Shown here: piece after piece, positions 15,008 through 16,690 of the stretch
Layout of the letters: the number at the start of each line of letters is the position of its first letter
Numbering within the stretch: position 1 is the stretch's first letter
NCBI GenBank assembly: GCA_043802925.1
Contig: JAZDKP010000192.1
Coordinates: 1-16,690, forward strand
Origin: JAZDKP01 sp043802925
Lineage (GTDB): Bacteria; Fibrobacterota; OXYB2-FULL-49-7; JAEUSG01
Direction of reading: 5' to 3'
Length of the DNA stretch: 16,690 nucleotides
Notes under the pieces: model-generated
Told to the model about the DNA's origin: nothing
Databases searched by the model: none
The model's input: the letters and a program-made list of their open reading frames with translations, nothing else
Program-made: the position numbers and the translations under genes

Positions 15008-16506
15008 GCGTTGTCGGGCTTTAACAGCGGAAACAGAATGACGTCCCGGATGTTCTGCGTGTCCGTAAGCAGCATAACCATGCGGTCGATGCCGATGCCC
15101 ACGCCGCCCGTGGGCGGCATGCCGTACTCAAGGGCGCGCACAAAATCATCGTCCATGGGGTGCGTTTCGGCTTCGCCGCCGCGGCCGCGCTCGACCTGCT
15201 GGTTCAAAAGCTCGCGCTGCAAAACAGGGTCGTTGAGCTCGCTGTAGGCGTTGCCGATTTCCCATCCGTTGATGTAGGGCTCAAACCGTTCCACGAGCGC
15301 AGGATTGACACGGTGCCTTTTGCAAAGCGGCGTGGTCTCGAGTGGGTGGTCGGTGATGAAGACCGGGTCAATGAGCTTGTGCTCGCAGAGCGTCTCGAAG
15401 AGCCCGGCCATGGCCCGGCCGCGGACAAAGGGGCCGTCAAGTTTGACATGATGATGGTCGAGCGCGTTCCTGAGCTGCGTGTCGTCCAGCGCCACGACGT
15501 CGATGTTGCCGTGCTTTTTCAGGGCGTCGTGCATGGTGAGGCGTTCCCATGGAGGCGTCAGGTCGATTTCGCGGCCTTCGTAGATGATTTTAGCCGTGCC
15601 GTTGACCGCGATGGCCGCCTGGGAATAGATATTCTCGAAATGAACCATCATATCATTGTAATCGGCATAGGACTGGTAGAACTCGACCTGCGTAAACTCC
15701 GGATTATGGATGCGGTCAATCCCTTCGTTGCGAAAGTCCTTGACGAACTCAAATACCCGTTCAAACCCGCCCACGATAAGCCGCTTGAGGTAAAGCTCGT
15801 TACTGATGCGGAGGTAGAGATCCATGTCGAGGGTGTTGTGCCGGGTAATAAAGGGCCGGGCCGACGCGCCGCCATAGATGGCCTGGAGCGTGGGGGTCTC
15901 AACCTCAAAAAAGTCCTGGTCCAGCAGATACTTCCGGACCGACTGCACAATGGCCGTGCGTTTTTTAAATATCGCAACGGAAGGGGCATTGAGCACAAGG
16001 TCAAGATAGCGCTGGCGGGAGCGCAATTCGAGGTCCTTGAACTCGTCGAAGATGATTTTTTCACCGTTCGGGCCCACCTTTTCCTTGGGCACGGGCAGGG
16101 GGCGGATAGACTTTGAGAGAATCTCCACACCGGTCAAGGAAAGCGACTTTTCGCCGGTTTGCGTGACAAAGGCCGTGCCCGTGGCCCCGATAAAGTCGCC
16201 GAAATCGAGGAGTTTGAAGAGTTCGTAGGCCTTTTCGCCGAGGATGTCCTGGCGGCAGTAGATTTGGATGCGTCCCGTGGCGTCCTTGAGGTTGGCGAAC
16301 GCGGTCTTGCCCTGCCGGCGGAAGGCAATGAGCCGGCCGCAGATTTTTACAGGAGCGCCGCTCTGCTGGAGCGCGTCAAACTGTTCCTGGAGTGCGCCAA
16401 TAGTATGTGTGCGTTGGAACGAATACGGATAGGGATTGATACCGAGCGCCTTTATCTTTTCGAGTTTGTCGAGACGAGCGCGCATCTGGTCGTTGAGTTC
16501 GCTCAA
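15004..16506 (-). CDS. lysS: Lysyl-tRNA synthetase, class II
   Basis: 500 residues, the usual length. It charges tRNA-Lys in the cytoplasm. An N-terminal OB-fold anticodon-binding domain (about 50-135, CGRLIAFRRQGKTAFANL) is followed by the class II core: motif 1 region RYLDL and IVQSVRKYLLDQDFFEVETPTL, then GGASARPFITRHN (212-224), motif 2 FRNEGIDRIHNPEFTQ (258-273) and motif 3 GIGIDRMVMLLTD (470-482). The HPLETTPLCK segment (387-396) corresponds to the family's HPxxxSPLAK with mild substitutions. Translation starts at TTG 16506; AGGAG (16517-16513) is 6 nt upstream, whereas the first in-frame ATG (16485) has no ribosome site. It is the first visible gene of the lysS-lol-mcs operon and overlaps the permease gene by 4 bp. 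Confidence 0.97.
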   Translation of the reverse strand: MSELNDQMRARLDKLEKIKALGINPYPYSFQRTHTIGALQEQFDALQQSGAPVKICGRLIAFRRQGKTAFANLKDATGRIQIYCRQDILGEKAYELFKLLDFGDFIGATGTAFVTQTGEKSLSLTGVEILSKSIRPLPVPKEKVGPNGEKIIFDEFKDLELRSRQRYLDLVLNAPSVAIFKKRTAIVQSVRKYLLDQDFFEVETPTLQAIYGGASARPFITRHNTLDMDLYLRISNELYLKRLIVGGFERVFEFVKDFRNEGIDRIHNPEFTQVEFYQSYADYNDMMVHFENIYSQAAIAVNGTAKIIYEGREIDLTPPWERLTMHDALKKHGNIDVVALDDTQLRNALDHHHVKLDGPFVRGRAMAGLFETLCEHKLIDPVFITDHPLETTPLCKRHRVNPALVERFEPYINGWEIGNAYSELNDPVLQRELLNQQVERGRGGEAETHPMDDDFVRALEYGMPPTGGVGIGIDRMVMLLTDTQNIRDVILFPLLKPDNA

Positions 16507-16512
16507 GAAACA

Positions 16513-16517
16513 CTCCT
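16513..16517 (-). promoter_or_regulatory. Shine-Dalgarno deciding a TTG start for lysS
   Basis: AGGAG on the minus strand, 6 nt before TTG at 16506. No ribosome site precedes the next in-frame ATG, so the rare start codon is preferred. Confidence 0.7.
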
Positions 16518-16563
16518 GTTGGGTGGGTGCGTTTGAAAGGATAAAAATAAGTTATTAAGGAGT

Positions 16564-16588
16564 GCATAAAGTAGTTACCATTTTATGC
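16564..16588. repeat. Inverted repeat upstream of lysS
   Basis: GCATAAA (16564-16570) and TTTATGC (16582-16588) form a perfect 7-bp stem with an 11-nt loop. On the minus strand it overlaps the stop of the partial frame at the right edge and is followed by a T-rich stretch with interruptions, so it may be a weak terminator or a regulatory site in the lysS leader. Confidence 0.4.
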
Positions 16589-16690
16589 GGCATACCTGAC
16601 ATGTTTTTCAAGGAAATAATTCCGTACTTTTTCGGGTCTTTTCTGTTTCCTGCGAAGGAAGCCACGGACATTCTTTATCAACTGCTTCTG
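16583..16690 (-). CDS. Possible C-terminal fragment of an unknown basic protein
   Basis: The minus strand is open from the right edge for 35 codons to TAA at 16585-16583. The peptide ends with basic, helix-like sequence (NVRGFLRRKQKRPEKVRNYF and then a stop after RYAA). I do not recognise it. A frame of this length can occur by chance, and no start is visible, but the composition and the hairpin at its stop are compatible with the end of a real gene lying upstream of lysS. Confidence 0.3.
   Translation of the reverse strand, partial: QKQLIKNVRGFLRRKQKRPEKVRNYFLEKHVRYAA

Noticed and set aside
14228..15247. 339-codon plus-strand frame opposite the Lol permease and lysS end
   Set aside because: It is the shadow of two confidently identified genes and its composition is typical of an antisense frame.

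Overview
The window looks like chromosomal DNA of a Gram-negative, non-proteobacterial bacterium. A Lol lipoprotein-sorting ABC system implies an outer membrane. An McsA/McsB arginine-kinase pair, typical of Firmicutes but also found in some Gram-negative phyla, and a tagaturonate epimerase of the UxaE family argue against a standard enterobacterial relative. I cannot name the phylum from this window. Most genes are moderately GC-rich; the histidine kinase gene and the 9.68-10.0 kb gap are visibly more AT-rich.

Region 1 (1-2460, minus): a GntR-HTH/LacI-type regulator, followed 13 bp later by a Gfo/Idh/MocA oxidoreductase that runs off the left edge. The regulator has a good sigma-70 promoter (TTGACT-17-TATATT). 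Two near-palindromic TTACCAGTAA-type boxes, one helical turn apart, sit on its -10 and start region. This looks like an autoregulated sugar or sugar-acid module.

Region 2 (2461-3798, plus): a lone membrane sensor histidine kinase with no response regulator nearby, ending in a hairpin facing the next operon.

Region 3 (8834-3868, minus): a tight operon gnd - uxaE - SDR (mannonate oxidoreductase type) - LarA-family nickel-pincer epimerase, with a strong promoter (TTGACT-18-TATAAT). Read as chemistry, it suggests tagaturonate to fructuronate (UxaE), to mannonate (SDR), to gluconate (LarA homologue acting as a C2 epimerase). After phosphorylation by a kinase not in this window, 6-phosphogluconate goes to ribulose-5-phosphate (Gnd). 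Divergently transcribed rpe (8871-9527, plus) then makes xylulose-5-phosphate. This would carry hexuronates into the pentose phosphate pathway instead of through KDG. It is the most interesting inference here.

Region 4 (9528-10126): a gene-poor, AT-rich gap. It holds an unannotated 29-codon minus-strand gene with its own Shine-Dalgarno and a terminator that overlaps the rpe stop codon. Further right is a cluster of GC-rich inverted repeats abutting the end of the next operon.

Region 5 (16506-10127, minus): lysS - lolC/E-type permease - lolD - mcsA - mcsB - small secreted protein - NagB-family protein. The first five genes are joined by 4-bp overlaps or 1-nt gaps, so this is a translationally coupled operon mixing translation, lipoprotein sorting and protein quality control. 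At the right edge there is a possible C-terminal fragment of another minus-strand gene and a hairpin.
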